64,000 bases of DNA, taken from contig NZ_JAPDFT010000007.1 of NCBI RefSeq assembly GCF_025949665.1, positions 1 through 64,000 on the forward strand, written 5' to 3'. The notes under the pieces were generated by a model. That model was given only the letters and a program-made list of their open reading frames with translations, searched no databases and was not told the DNA's origin. Both the position numbers and the translations under genes were made by a program. Source of the DNA: Chryseobacterium viscerum. Its GTDB lineage: Bacteria; Bacteroidota; Bacteroidia; Flavobacteriales; Weeksellaceae. This document shows positions 9,383-18,871 of this stretch, one piece after another. Positions within the stretch are counted from its first letter, which is position 1. Every line of letters starts with the position of its first letter.

Positions 9383-10678
9383 TCACCACCATACTTCAAG
9401 CTGAAGACCAAATGATATCCCATTATTTTTCTTTAAAAGTCTGGTATTAAAATCTGAGACACCCACCATCCCACTGAAATTTTCAGACCAATGCGCATAG
9501 GTTATAAAAGGTCTTAAAACAGGTCTTGAGTAATAGCCATAATCCAAGGAAATCTGAGGCGAAAATGTGATTTTCTGCAGACTGCCTTCTATTCCTGATC
9601 TATTATTTTTCATGTAATCATTTCCTGCTTCCAGAGCCAGATTAAAGTGTTTATCAAGATAATACAGGTATCTAAAACCTATACTAAACCAATTTTTTGA
9701 AAAGTCACTCAACAATACGTTCCCTTCACCTGTACTTTTTACGCCCAGATTCCTGTACTGATAAGTGAGAGCTACCTGTATAGCATGTCTTCTTTTATCA
9801 TCATAAACAAAGTTATTGATGACATCAAATGAAGTGGAATGGTCAAGATTATAGATTGCATCATCATCTATATCTTCTGGCACTGTTTTCCCGGTATAGG
9901 CACTTTCTGTAATGGAGCTTCCTTTTCTGAATATTACAGTTGAAGTATGAGTGATATTTTTCTTAGAATACGTCCACCAACCACCTATTGCGTATCCTGA
10001 AGATTTCGGTGTTCCTGTTATATTATTTTGACTTTTTAAACTAAACTGACCCAGAAAATTGAGTTTAGAATATTCTGAAAAGGGTAAATCCAGATACCTG
10101 AAATCGGTTACATAAGAATGGGCATCGTTATTCCCGTATTTAAATCTCATCAAAGCAAGGTTTAGATTACCTGAATTTTTAACCTGATAATTCTCTATTC
10201 CGATTCCCATTTGTGAGTTTTGCGCAGAGTTAATCCAGAAATAATCCAACATGTCTACGTTTCTGCGATCATAATATCTTTTTCCAATCCATAGACTGGC
10301 ATTTTTTGCGATTTTATTTATTTTTCCATAGAACTGTGCTGTTTCGGGAAACTGTTTGTAGTCATTACTCCCATAGGGAATAAATTTCGACATCATATAA
10401 GAGACTTCATAGAGACTGACTGAGTCTTTATTTTTATATCTGTAATTAAACTGCAGTTCACCATAGTGATTAGCCTCATTTCCCAATCTGAATTTATGTA
10501 CATTCTCTGGGGTATTAAAATTGACCATCTGCCCTCCATCAGTCCATCCTATACCCGTTCTCAGGTAACCATTTACTGAGAGTTCATGAGAATGTAAATT
10601 GATTTTTTGTGATTTACACCATATCCCTGTTACAGCAAACAGAGAGAGCCCGATTTTTGTAAATATATTGCTTTTCAA
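9383..10678 (-). CDS. LamB-type carbohydrate porin
   Basis: A 431-residue outer-membrane beta-barrel protein related to maltoporin. Visible family features are the N-terminal strand with GYLRTGIGWT, the KFRLGNEANHYGEL block, WIGKRYYDRRNVDMLDYFW near residue 115 (matching the LamB W-x-GKRFYxRxDVHMxD region), GIGIENY, and a terminal aromatic strand (GLQLEVWW). A signal peptide spans about the first 23 residues. It would let sugars diffuse across the outer membrane. No sugar operon adjoins it; maeB lies downstream of it on the plus-coordinate side as a separate unit. Confidence 0.85.
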   Translation of the reverse strand: MKSNIFTKIGLSLFAVTGIWCKSQKINLHSHELSVNGYLRTGIGWTDGGQMVNFNTPENVHKFRLGNEANHYGELQFNYRYKNKDSVSLYEVSYMMSKFIPYGSNDYKQFPETAQFYGKINKIAKNASLWIGKRYYDRRNVDMLDYFWINSAQNSQMGIGIENYQVKNSGNLNLALMRFKYGNNDAHSYVTDFRYLDLPFSEYSKLNFLGQFSLKSQNNITGTPKSSGYAIGGWWTYSKKNITHTSTVIFRKGSSITESAYTGKTVPEDIDDDAIYNLDHSTSFDVINNFVYDDKRRHAIQVALTYQYRNLGVKSTGEGNVLLSDFSKNWFSIGFRYLYYLDKHFNLALEAGNDYMKNNRSGIEGSLQKITFSPQISLDYGYYSRPVLRPFITYAHWSENFSGMVGVSDFNTRLLKKNNGISFGLQLEVWW

Positions 10679-11121
10679 TGTTTTATTTCTAAAAAAGAAT
10701 CAACTAAAAAACAATACAAATCCTTAACAGATATTTACCTGTTATTTATGAAAGAATAAAATATTACTGCAGCTTTTTTATTTAGAGACCTCTCCTTTGT
10801 TTTATCATTATGATGAGTCAAACAATAAACTTATGAAATTATTGGCCTATATATTTGAATATTTTTTCATGCATTTGTATTTCTGTGTTCTAGTATATCT
10901 TATGTTTTTAATAGTATCTAAGATATCAAATAATCGTATTGACATTGAAAAAAACAGCACTATTACATTAAAAATACAACCCTATTGTAAATTTTACACT
11001 TTATCTGCAAATCTTAAATAACAACTAAAAAAATAATCTATAAAAAAGTAAAAAGATTAAGTCCTATTTTCTTAAGAAATGACAAAACAACAGACCAAAA
11101 GACTTATTTTCTACCAACAAT
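10679..11121. other. Intergenic region, no gene supported
   Basis: About 440 bp of AT-rich DNA between maeB and the porin gene, presumably holding the porin promoter. One plus-strand frame of 74 codons at 10797-11021 is hydrophobic, has no family resemblance and no positioned promoter, so it is not called. Confidence 0.6.
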
Positions 11122-11156
11122 TAATAAAAAAGCCAGATGAATATCTTCATCTGGCT
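11122..11156 (-). terminator. Rho-independent terminator after maeB
   Basis: AGCCAGATGAA (11131-11141) pairs perfectly with TTCATCTGGCT (11146-11156). The minus-strand T tract lies at 11130-11122. Confidence 0.88.
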
Positions 11157-11187
11157 GTGATTCAGTCTTTAGACCGTTATGATTTTA

Positions 11188-13473
11188 TTATTTCTTTTCT
11201 CTTCTTTGAGCATCAAGAACAGCAATTGTAGCAAGGTTAACGATCTCATCTACGCTTGAACGCATCTGAAGAACGTGTACCGGCTGCTTTAGTCCCATTA
11301 AGATAGGTCCGATAACCTGAGCTACTTTCATTCCTCTTATAATTTTATAAGAAAGATTAGCACTTTCCAGGTTCGGGAAGATGAATGTATTCGCTGGTGT
11401 TGTTCCTAATTTAGAGAATGGATAATCGCTAAGGTGATCTGCATTCATTGCAAAATCCGGCTGAATTTCACCATCTACAATCATTTTAGGGTATTTCTCA
11501 TGAAGAATGCTCACTGCTTTAGCTACTTTCTTGGAAGTTTCAGAAATGGCAGCAAAGTTTTCAAATCCAAGCATGGCAATTCTTGGTTCTATTGCAAAAG
11601 ATTTTACTGTAAATTCTGCCATTTTAGCAATATTCACAAGATCTTCTGAGGTAGGATTCTGGTTGATGGAAGTATCTGCGAAGAAAATAGGTTTCTTTTC
11701 AGAAAGAATCATCATCATTGCCGCTACCTTGTCTACTCCTTTATCTTTTTCAATAACTTCTAAAACAGGACGTAAAACTGAAGTATAGTTTTTAGAGAAC
11801 CCTACGATAAGCCCGTCGGTATCACCATGTTTCAGCATTAAAGGTCCGAAGTAATCTCTCTGACGTACATATCTCTTCGCTTTGTACTCGTTCATTCCTT
11901 TTCTCTGACGAAGCTTCCAAAGAGTTTCTCTGTATTTTTTTCTGTTTTCTTTCTGATCATCATCACTTGGATCAATGATTGGAACATCCAGGGTAATTCC
12001 GTAACGCTCCATCTGCTCCTTGATGTATTTTTTATCTCCTAAAAGACTTGGATAAGCAATTCCTTCTTCATAAAGGATTTGAGCAGCTTTCAATACATTA
12101 TATTCTTCAGCATTTCCAAGGGTAATTCTTTTCGGATTGGATTTTGCACGGCTCTGCATCATTCTTACCAATCTCTCATCTCTTCCCATTCTGTCTAAAA
12201 GCTGGTGCTCATACTCTTCAAAATCCGTAATGGTTTTTCTGGCAACACCACTTTCAATAGCTGCTTTCGCTACAGCACTTGATACTTTTGTGATCAGTCT
12301 GTTATCAAACGGTTTCGGAATGAAGTAATCTCTTCCGAACTGCAGGTTCTGAACGTTGTATGCTAAAATTACAGCTTCCGGCACCGGTTCTTTTGCTAAA
12401 TCAGCAATCGCGTGTACGGCGGCCAGTTTCATTTCTTCATTAATTCCTGTAGACTGTACATCCAATGCTCCACGGAAGATATAAGGGAATCCTAGTACGT
12501 TGTTTACCTGGTTAGGATAATCACTTCTTCCTGTTGCCATAATTACATCTTTACGAGTTTCAATGGCAAGATCATAAGCAATTTCCGGATCAGGGTTAGC
12601 CAGAGCAAATACGATAGGATTTTCGTTCATGCTCAACAGCATTTCCGGAGTCATTACGTTTCCTTTTGATAATCCAACGAAAACATCAGATCCTTTTACA
12701 GCATCTTCTAATGTTTCAATATCCGTCTGAGCGATGAAATCTAATTTTTCAGGGGTAAGGTTTTCTCTCTTATGATTGATCACTCCCTTACTGTCACACA
12801 TCAGGACATTTTCTTTTTTCAATCCTAATGAAATATAAAGCTTGGTACATGCAATAGCTGCCGCACCTGCTCCATTGACCACCATTTTTACTTTATCAAT
12901 ATCTTTATTGGCAATCTGCAAAGAATTGATCAATGCTGCAGCAGAGATAATAGCAGTCCCGTGCTGGTCGTCATGCATCAAAGGAATATTCAATTCCTCT
13001 TTTAATCTTTGTTCTATATAAAAAGCTTCAGGAGCTTTAATATCTTCAAGGTTGATCCCTCCGAAAGTAGGAGCAATTCCTTTTACAATTTCAATAAATT
13101 TATCAGGATCTTTTTCATCGATCTCAATATCAAATACGTTGATATCTGCAAAGATCTTGAACAAAAGTCCTTTCCCTTCCATGACCGGTTTTGAAGCTTC
13201 AGCACCGATATCTCCCAGTCCAAGTACGGCAGTACCGTTAGAAATTACTGCTACCAGGTTTCCTTTTCCTGTATAATCATAAACAGTTTCAGGTTTATCA
13301 TGGATTTCCATACAAGGAACCGCTACTCCCGGAGAATAAGCCAGCGACAAGTCTCTTTGAGAAGAGTGCGGCTTTGACGGGATCACTTCAATTTTTCCTT
13401 TGGGTTCTGCTTTATGATAATCTAGCGCGGCCTGGCTAAAGTTCTTTTCGTCACGATTGTTGTTACTTGACAT
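11188..13473 (-). CDS. maeB: NADP-dependent malic enzyme with phosphotransacetylase domain
   Basis: Oxidatively decarboxylates malate to pyruvate, supplying NADPH and linking the TCA cycle to acetyl-CoA. The 761 residues are the MaeB architecture: malic-enzyme N-terminal domain (SLAYSPGVAVPC at about 43-54, with GTAVLGLGDIG after it), the NAD(P)-binding domain (VVNGAGAAAIAC near 200) and a C-terminal phosphate acetyltransferase-like domain (about 430-761), which in known MaeB proteins serves allosteric control by acetyl-CoA. It follows the BadF-type kinase gene by 16 bp, so the two are probably cotranscribed. Confidence 0.96.
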   Translation of the reverse strand: MSSNNNRDEKNFSQAALDYHKAEPKGKIEVIPSKPHSSQRDLSLAYSPGVAVPCMEIHDKPETVYDYTGKGNLVAVISNGTAVLGLGDIGAEASKPVMEGKGLLFKIFADINVFDIEIDEKDPDKFIEIVKGIAPTFGGINLEDIKAPEAFYIEQRLKEELNIPLMHDDQHGTAIISAAALINSLQIANKDIDKVKMVVNGAGAAAIACTKLYISLGLKKENVLMCDSKGVINHKRENLTPEKLDFIAQTDIETLEDAVKGSDVFVGLSKGNVMTPEMLLSMNENPIVFALANPDPEIAYDLAIETRKDVIMATGRSDYPNQVNNVLGFPYIFRGALDVQSTGINEEMKLAAVHAIADLAKEPVPEAVILAYNVQNLQFGRDYFIPKPFDNRLITKVSSAVAKAAIESGVARKTITDFEEYEHQLLDRMGRDERLVRMMQSRAKSNPKRITLGNAEEYNVLKAAQILYEEGIAYPSLLGDKKYIKEQMERYGITLDVPIIDPSDDDQKENRKKYRETLWKLRQRKGMNEYKAKRYVRQRDYFGPLMLKHGDTDGLIVGFSKNYTSVLRPVLEVIEKDKGVDKVAAMMMILSEKKPIFFADTSINQNPTSEDLVNIAKMAEFTVKSFAIEPRIAMLGFENFAAISETSKKVAKAVSILHEKYPKMIVDGEIQPDFAMNADHLSDYPFSKLGTTPANTFIFPNLESANLSYKIIRGMKVAQVIGPILMGLKQPVHVLQMRSSVDEIVNLATIAVLDAQRREKK

Positions 13474-13489
13474 AAAATTTTGTTTTTTG

Positions 13490-14341
13490 TTAAAGTATAT
13501 ATTTAATGTGGTAATCTACTAAGCTTTCAATTGGTTTCTGCACAACATGTCCCACATTTAAATTAAGTTCTGTAGCTACAGAACGTAGTATATTTTCATA
13601 ATAATAAGCAATAGAGCCAATGAAATTGATCTCGGCATCTTTTGCTTCCTCATAAGGAAGAACCTGATATTCAAAGAAACTTTTCATTTCTTCAAATACC
13701 ATATCTCTGAAATAAGGATGATCTTTTCTTTCGATCACAAATTTGGTAAAGTTTGCCAAATATGCATTCGGTCTTGGAGTATGATACATATTTTTCAATG
13801 CATCTTCTACGGTAAGCTGATAGTTGGCTTCAAATTCGGTATGAAGGTCTGAAGGTAGTTTTTTCATGAAATATCTGCGTACCAATTGCTTTCCGATAGC
13901 ACTGCCGCTTCCTTCATCCCCAATCAGGAACCCCAGTGAAGGTAATTTTATCTTCAAATTTTCACCATCAAAAAAACAAGAATTTGATCCTGTGCCAAGA
14001 ATGCACACGATAGCAGGTTTTCCACTGTATGCTGCATATGCTGCCGCCATCAGATCTTCCTTTACAATAATTTCTGCTTTTCCAAAAACTTTTGTGAGTT
14101 CCTCTTCTATAGTTTCGCAGTTTTTTTTCACACCACATCCAGAACCATAAAAAAAGACCTTGGTAATTGAATTTTTAACCGACACCAGATTGCTATTTTT
14201 CTGTATCTCAGGAGCGATAAGTTCTCTGTTGATAAAATTCGGATTGAAACCGATTGTTTCTGTTTTCAGAAAAACTTTCTTAAAGTCATCAAGTATTACC
14301 CAATCCGATTTAGTAGAACCACTATCTACAATAGCAACCAT
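13490..14341 (-). CDS. BadF/BadG-family kinase, probable N-acetylglucosamine kinase-like
   Basis: A 283-residue ASKHA-fold ATPase. The N-terminal phosphate-1 loop reads VAIVDSGSTKSDW, followed by a second phosphate motif VCILGTGSNSCFF and GDEGSGSAIG, all typical of the BadF/BadG/BcrA/BcrD family that includes eukaryote-type GlcNAc kinase. A sugar or amino-sugar kinase role is likely by family; the substrate cannot be read from the sequence. It sits 16 bp upstream of maeB. Confidence 0.82.
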   Translation of the reverse strand: MVAIVDSGSTKSDWVILDDFKKVFLKTETIGFNPNFINRELIAPEIQKNSNLVSVKNSITKVFFYGSGCGVKKNCETIEEELTKVFGKAEIIVKEDLMAAAYAAYSGKPAIVCILGTGSNSCFFDGENLKIKLPSLGFLIGDEGSGSAIGKQLVRRYFMKKLPSDLHTEFEANYQLTVEDALKNMYHTPRPNAYLANFTKFVIERKDHPYFRDMVFEEMKSFFEYQVLPYEEAKDAEINFIGSIAYYYENILRSVATELNLNVGHVVQKPIESLVDYHIKYIL

Positions 14342-14426
14342 ATTTTAGATTTTAATTTAAGGGTGCTAAATTATGAATTTATCTTCAATTAGCGTTTATA
14401 AACAACCTGGAAGCTGTCTAAAATCA

Positions 14427-14690
14427 TTAATGTTTAATCTGTGTCTTTTTTTCGTTGAACTGTAATAGCCAATCTTCTATTTCATCTTCTAAATAGGAAG
14501 TCTGTAATACCATTGCATTGATGAAATCATCAGGCACTGGTTCTCCTTTGGAGTTTTCAAGATTCCACAATTCATCTGACATATTTTCATATTCTGAATA
14601 CACTCTTTTGAAGCGGGAATTTTCTTTCTCAAGAGCCTCAATATTTTTCTGTTGAAGCTGGAATTTTCTGTATTTGTTTTGACTTTTCAT
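14427..14690 (-). CDS. Small coiled-coil protein, unknown function
   Basis: An 87-residue charged protein. Residues 10-50 are rich in heptad-like K/E/L positions (QQKNIEALEKENSRFKRVY), suggesting a coiled coil; the rest is acidic (EDEIEDWLLQF). No signal peptide or membrane segment. The regular composition and an isolated position upstream of the BadF kinase gene suggest a real gene; I do not recognise the family. Confidence 0.6.
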   Translation of the reverse strand: MKSQNKYRKFQLQQKNIEALEKENSRFKRVYSEYENMSDELWNLENSKGEPVPDDFINAMVLQTSYLEDEIEDWLLQFNEKKTQIKH

Positions 14691-14897
14691 ACAAATATTA
14701 TTAATAATTGGGTCATAAAATGTAGGGGTATATGCTCTTAATCGCGCACTACAAGATAGAAAAAACCATCAACACAAGAAGTTGAAAATGAATTTATTAT
14801 CAGGTCATTATTACATCATTCTGAATATTAAAATTAGAAATAATTTTAATTAAAAAAAATATTTTAACAACTTTTTTCAGTGTTTAACATATAGTTA

Positions 14898-14906
14898 TAA
14901 ATTTGC
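14898..14906 (+). promoter_or_regulatory. -7 promoter box upstream of gtrA-like gene
   Basis: TAAATTTGC matches the flavobacterial -7 consensus TAnnTTTGC perfectly. The -33 position carries only T-rich sequence without TTG. The predicted start would leave a leader of about 140 nt before the gtrA-like gene. The rest of 14691-15054 is AT-rich and holds no gene. Confidence 0.45.
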
Positions 14907-14974
14907 ATACTCATATTGTGAAGCTTTGACATTATTGGCATTCTAAAAACGGTTATTAATAGTCGGAATACAGT

Positions 14975-15014
14975 AAAGTCTTTATATTCTGAGATATAAA
15001 TCATTTCAGACTTT
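14975..15014 (+). promoter_or_regulatory. Nested hairpin in the gtrA-like leader
   Basis: AAAGTCT (14975-14981) pairs with AGACTTT (15008-15014), and inside it TTATAT pairs with ATATAA around the loop TCTGAG, leaving an asymmetric 8-nt bulge. It lies between the -7 box and the start codon, so it would fold in the leader RNA. No T tract follows, so it is not a terminator. Confidence 0.4.
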
Positions 15015-15054
15015 ATACAATATGTATTATATATTTAGTTTTTATATTCATTAC

Positions 15055-15513
15055 ATGAAAGAAATACTCTTACGCCAGAAACAGGTTCTGTTCTTCATTA
15101 TTGCAGGAGGACTGAGTGCCATTGTAGAAATAGGCAGCTTTAAGATTTTCAGTACCTATCTTCCACATTTCTTTGCAAAGGAAATCAACTTCCATGGTAT
15201 ACATTATCCTTTAAGCAATATTTTTTCTACGAGCTGTGGGATTATTACCAATTATTTCCTGAGTATCTGGTTTGTGTTTGAAAGAGGAAAACACTCAAAG
15301 AAAAAAGAGTTTGTTTATTTTATGGTGGTCTCCTTTTTTTCAACGTTACTCAGCCTAGGTTTTTTCCAGATCTTCTACAGCTTCATATTTAAGGATAATA
15401 TCAATTTATTTTTTTATACCTTGAGCCCGGAAATGATCAGCAAAATTGCAGCAATATTGCTGGTTTCCATTCTGAATTATTCAGTAAAAAAGAAAGTAAT
15501 TTTTAACGGTTAA
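15055..15513 (+). CDS. GtrA-family membrane protein
   Basis: About 152 residues with four hydrophobic segments, beginning FFIIAGGLSAIVEIGSF and including GIITNYFLSIWFVFE, both characteristic of the GtrA/DPMS family of polyprenyl-linked sugar flippases. An in-frame ATG at 15022 would add 11 residues; 15055 is preferred because the family begins shortly before the first membrane helix. It is followed after 3 bp by plsC, suggesting joint transcription and a role in cell-envelope lipid or glycan assembly. Confidence 0.8.
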   Translation: MKEILLRQKQVLFFIIAGGLSAIVEIGSFKIFSTYLPHFFAKEINFHGIHYPLSNIFSTSCGIITNYFLSIWFVFERGKHSKKKEFVYFMVVSFFSTLLSLGFFQIFYSFIFKDNINLFFYTLSPEMISKIAAILLVSILNYSVKKKVIFNG

Positions 15514-15516
15514 GCT

Positions 15517-16254
15517 GTGACAAAAATTTTAAATTATCTCTGGAGATTCTGGCTGCTGCTGTTGGCATTTTTTCTGACAGTTATTATTGGGATCCCTGTC
15601 TATATTTTATCCTTTAACAAAAAACATTATAAGTACGGTTATAAACTTGTCAGGCTATGGTGTTTCGGAATGTTTTACGGAATGGGTTTCAGATATGACC
15701 TCATTAAACTTTCGGAACAGGAAAAAGACAAAAGTATTCCTTATGTTTTTATCTCTAATCATACCTCCATCATGGATATTATGCTTACCTGCATTGTATT
15801 TCCAGACCATCCGATATGTTTTGTAGGGAAGAAAGAACTGGTAAAGATTCCTATTTTCGGAACTATATATAAAAGGATATGTGTAATGGTAGACAGAGCA
15901 AGTGCAAGAAGCCGTGCAGATGTATACCGGAGATGTGCTGAAAAGATGGAAGAAGGCAACAGTATTGCTATTTTTCCTGAAGGCGGCGTACCGGACGACA
16001 CTTCTATAATCCTGGATGACTTTAAGGACGGAGCATTTATGCTGTCCTCAAAACATAACTCTCCTATTGCTGTTTATACCTTTATCGGACTCAAGGAAAT
16101 GTTCCCTTTTGAAAACTCAAAAGGCTATCCTGGAAGAGTAAAGGTGTATTTCAATGGAATCATTGAGCCTACCGATTCGCCAAAAGACTTAAAGGCAGAG
16201 GCTTATGAAGAAATAAAAAAAACCTTAATCAGGTATTCCGTTGAAAGGAAATAG
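15517..16254 (+). CDS. plsC: 1-acylglycerol-3-phosphate acyltransferase
   Basis: Acylates lysophosphatidate to phosphatidate in membrane phospholipid synthesis. The 245 residues begin with a GTG codon and an N-terminal membrane helix (about 8-32). The catalytic H-x4-D motif is NHTSIMD with H82 and D87; the substrate-binding FPEGG motif lies near 150-155. Starting 3 bp after the gtrA-like stop and followed closely by the MFS gene, it belongs to the same transcript. Confidence 0.9.
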   Translation: MTKILNYLWRFWLLLLAFFLTVIIGIPVYILSFNKKHYKYGYKLVRLWCFGMFYGMGFRYDLIKLSEQEKDKSIPYVFISNHTSIMDIMLTCIVFPDHPICFVGKKELVKIPIFGTIYKRICVMVDRASARSRADVYRRCAEKMEEGNSIAIFPEGGVPDDTSIILDDFKDGAFMLSSKHNSPIAVYTFIGLKEMFPFENSKGYPGRVKVYFNGIIEPTDSPKDLKAEAYEEIKKTLIRYSVERK

Positions 16255-16284
16255 TTATATTTGTTTGTGAAATCTATAATAAAT

Positions 16285-17730
16285 ATGTCAAATTATTCTA
16301 AACAAACCAATTGGGCCCAATTCATTCCATTGGTTACTGTATTCTTCTTTTGGGGATTTGTAGCAGCCAGTAATGATATTCTGATCCCCGTTTTTCAAAA
16401 AGCCTTCAATCTATCTCAAACTGAAAGTATGCTGGTACAGATATGCTTTTATGTAGCGTATACTGTAGGTTCTTTAATTTATATGATTGTATCAAAGAGC
16501 CTGAAACAGGATTTGATCAATAAAATCGGGTACAAAAACGGCCTTATTGTGGGGCTTCTTATTTCCGCAATGGGAACCCTGTTGTTTTACCCGGCGGCCA
16601 ATATGCATTCTTTCCCTTTAATGATCTCCGGATTATTTATTGTAGGTTTAGGCTTCTCTCTTCAGCAGATTGTTGCCAATCCGCTTGCTATTGAGGTAGG
16701 TCCAACAGAAACAGGATCTCAGAGGTTAACAATGGCTGGAGGAATCAATAACTTAGGAACTACAATAGGACCGCTTATTGTTGCATTTGCCATTTTTGGT
16801 TCTGCAAGCGCAGGTAACACGGAAGCAAGTATAGAAAGTGTAAAAATACCTTATCTGATATTAGGAGCTGCTTTTGCTCTTGTAGCTTTAATGCTTAAAT
16901 TTTCTTCTCTTCCTGCTGTAACTCCAACGAATACTGAAAATACGGATGATTCAACTCCGGGAGAGCATAGAAAATCAGCATTCCAGTATCCTCAATTGGT
17001 GATGGGAATGATCGCGATCTTCGTGTATGTAGGTGTAGAAGTTTCCACCGCCAGTAATCTTCCGGCTTATATGGAAAAAAACTTAGGATTTGAAACCAAA
17101 GATGTAGCCCCTTACATCTCTTTATACTGGGCCTCATTGATGATCGGTCGTTGGACAGGTGCTGTAGAAGCATTTGATGTGAATGCCGGATTTAAAAAGA
17201 TCTTAAGGTTCTTAGCTCCTTATCTTGCATTTGGTGTATTTTTATTTGTAAACGCTATTGCGAAGCATGATCTCTCTCCGTTCTATGTATATGGATTCAT
17301 TATTATTGCTATGATTATCTGTGATATATTAAGTAAAGGAAATCCGGCGAGAATGCTTTTGATTTTCTCTTTGGCAGGTATTACAGCTTTACTAATTGGA
17401 ATGTTAACTACAGGAATGGTATCTGTGTATGCATTTACAAGTGTAGGTCTTTTCTGCTCTACTCTATGGCCATGTATTTTTGCTCTTGCCATTAACGGAC
17501 TTGGAAAGCACACCAATCAAGGTTCCGGATATCTTATTATGATGATTATGGGTGGAGGTATCGTAAGCTTTATACAGGGGTATATTGCTGATATTACGAA
17601 TATTCATTTCAGTTATATCGTAGGGGTTATTTGTTTTGCTTATCTTGCATTCTATGCGATCCGTGTGAGTGGGATTTTAAAAGCCCAGGGCATTGATCTT
17701 GACAAAGTATCTAAAGGTAATGGTCATTAA
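16285..17730 (+). CDS. Sugar MFS transporter (FucP/glucose-galactose type)
   Basis: A 12-helix permease of about 481 residues in the FHS subfamily. The N-terminal FFFWGFVAASNDILIPVF is the hallmark of FucP and GlcP proton-sugar symporters, and the QQIVANPLAIEVGP block in helix 4-5 also matches. The start is placed at the ATG at 16285; a TTG eight codons upstream is less likely. The 3' end overlaps the next gene by 11 bp. Sugar specificity cannot be read directly. Confidence 0.88.
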   Translation: MSNYSKQTNWAQFIPLVTVFFFWGFVAASNDILIPVFQKAFNLSQTESMLVQICFYVAYTVGSLIYMIVSKSLKQDLINKIGYKNGLIVGLLISAMGTLLFYPAANMHSFPLMISGLFIVGLGFSLQQIVANPLAIEVGPTETGSQRLTMAGGINNLGTTIGPLIVAFAIFGSASAGNTEASIESVKIPYLILGAAFALVALMLKFSSLPAVTPTNTENTDDSTPGEHRKSAFQYPQLVMGMIAIFVYVGVEVSTASNLPAYMEKNLGFETKDVAPYISLYWASLMIGRWTGAVEAFDVNAGFKKILRFLAPYLAFGVFLFVNAIAKHDLSPFYVYGFIIIAMIICDILSKGNPARMLLIFSLAGITALLIGMLTTGMVSVYAFTSVGLFCSTLWPCIFALAINGLGKHTNQGSGYLIMMIMGGGIVSFIQGYIADITNIHFSYIVGVICFAYLAFYAIRVSGILKAQGIDLDKVSKGNGH

Positions 17731-18781
17731 TATAACGAAAACAATATATAAAAAGAAAAGGTTTTGGGCAGGTGTATTACTTGCCCAATTTCTTTTGTTT
17801 TATGTTTGCTCAAAATCCGGAGTGATGATCTCGTTTTTTGAAAGCTTTTTTGAACTTCAAAAAGGGGCACATCAGGCATTGTTTAGCTGGATCCCAATTT
17901 CTATGGGAGACCTTATTTATATCGTGTTAGGTGCTTTCCTTTTGTATTATTTCATCAGTCTATTCAGGAAACAACGAAGACATAATTCTCTGCTCAGAAT
18001 TCTGATCATCCTCAATGTTTTTTACTTTATCTATCAGATCTTTTGGGGAATGTTGTATTTCCAGGCTCCTATCATCAGGAAGCTTTCAAGCCAGAAAGAA
18101 CCGAATGTGGAAAAAGCCAAAAAACTGGCCTTTTCTTATCTTGAAAAATGCAAGATAACAAGACAGTCTGTCCGGGAAGACAGCAAAGGAGTATTCATCA
18201 TTACGAACCTTAATTCTATACAACAGGAAATTCTGCATCAACAGGCAAAATTACCTTCTTATATTTCGGATAAACATGCACCTCAGATATTGGACATTAA
18301 ACCTAGTTTGTTCAAGAATGTAATGAGCTTTACCGGGATTTTGGGATACTACAATCCTTTTACAGCAGAAGCTCAGTATAACTCTGAATTACCTCACACT
18401 TTCATACCCTTCACCACAGCCCATGAAAGTTCACACCAACTGGGTTTTGCCAGAGAACAGGAGGCTAATTTTGTGGGATATTTAATAGGCATTCATTCCA
18501 GTAATCTTGAGTTGAGATACAGTACTGAGTTTTTCACTTTAAAAAGCCTTTTAAGGTTCATTGTGGAAGAAGACCCGGAATTCGTCAAGAATATTCTTCA
18601 TCAATATTCTCCTGCTATGAAAAGAGACCGTATGCATGAAAAGAATTTTGTACTCAGTCATCAGGGCTGGCTGGATGATTTTTTTGGATACACCAACAAT
18701 CTCTTTCTGAAAAGCAACCAACAGGAAGGTTCTGTCACCTATTCTTACTTTATAGATCTTCTCTTAAACTATGAAAAATAA
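17720..18781 (+). CDS. DUF3810 membrane protein with HExxH motif
   Basis: A 353-residue protein with three N-terminal hydrophobic segments (about 15-120) and a soluble C-terminal part. In it HESSH (H235-H239) is followed by a FAREQEANF stretch, the arrangement of gluzincin metallopeptidases (HExxH plus a downstream glutamate), so a membrane-anchored zinc protease is likely though unproven. The ATG at 17720 overlaps the MFS stop, which indicates translational coupling. Confidence 0.78.
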   Translation: MVINITKTIYKKKRFWAGVLLAQFLLFYVCSKSGVMISFFESFFELQKGAHQALFSWIPISMGDLIYIVLGAFLLYYFISLFRKQRRHNSLLRILIILNVFYFIYQIFWGMLYFQAPIIRKLSSQKEPNVEKAKKLAFSYLEKCKITRQSVREDSKGVFIITNLNSIQQEILHQQAKLPSYISDKHAPQILDIKPSLFKNVMSFTGILGYYNPFTAEAQYNSELPHTFIPFTTAHESSHQLGFAREQEANFVGYLIGIHSSNLELRYSTEFFTLKSLLRFIVEEDPEFVKNILHQYSPAMKRDRMHEKNFVLSHQGWLDDFFGYTNNLFLKSNQQEGSVTYSYFIDLLLNYEK

Positions 18782-18811
18782 AAAAAGAATCGTATCAGGC
18801 GATACGATTCT
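18780..18811 (-). terminator. Terminator of the predicted small RNA
   Basis: AGAATCGTATC (18786-18796) and GATACGATTCT (18801-18811) form an 11-bp stem with a 4-nt loop. The T tract is on the minus strand only; on the plus strand the hairpin is followed by A residues. Thus it ends a minus-strand transcript rather than the DUF3810 gene just upstream on the plus strand. Confidence 0.8.
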
Positions 18812-18868
18812 AAAAACACAAATGATGAAAAAAAATTTATTACCTTGACTTGTTCCCTCATTCAAGGC
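18781..18868 (-). ncRNA. Predicted small RNA, about 88 nt
   Basis: A minus-strand unit with a promoter at 18901-18872, a predicted start near 18868 and an intrinsic terminator at 18811-18780. The 5' end can form a hairpin (CCTTGA with TCAAGG around a 13-nt loop containing GAGGGAAC), followed by an AU-rich linker and the terminator stem. The only frame (30 codons from an ATG near 18859) runs through the terminator and is unlikely to be translated. No minus-strand gene lies nearby. Whether it belongs to a known family such as Flavo-1 is untested. Confidence 0.55.
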
Positions 18869-18871
18869 GAT

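Noticed and set aside
10797..11021. Plus-strand frame of 74 codons with hydrophobic stretch
   Set aside because: AT-rich chance frame; no family resemblance, promoter or neighbour context.
18777..18861. 30-codon frame inside the predicted small RNA
   Set aside because: It reads through the terminator stem and T tract, so it is unlikely to be translated.
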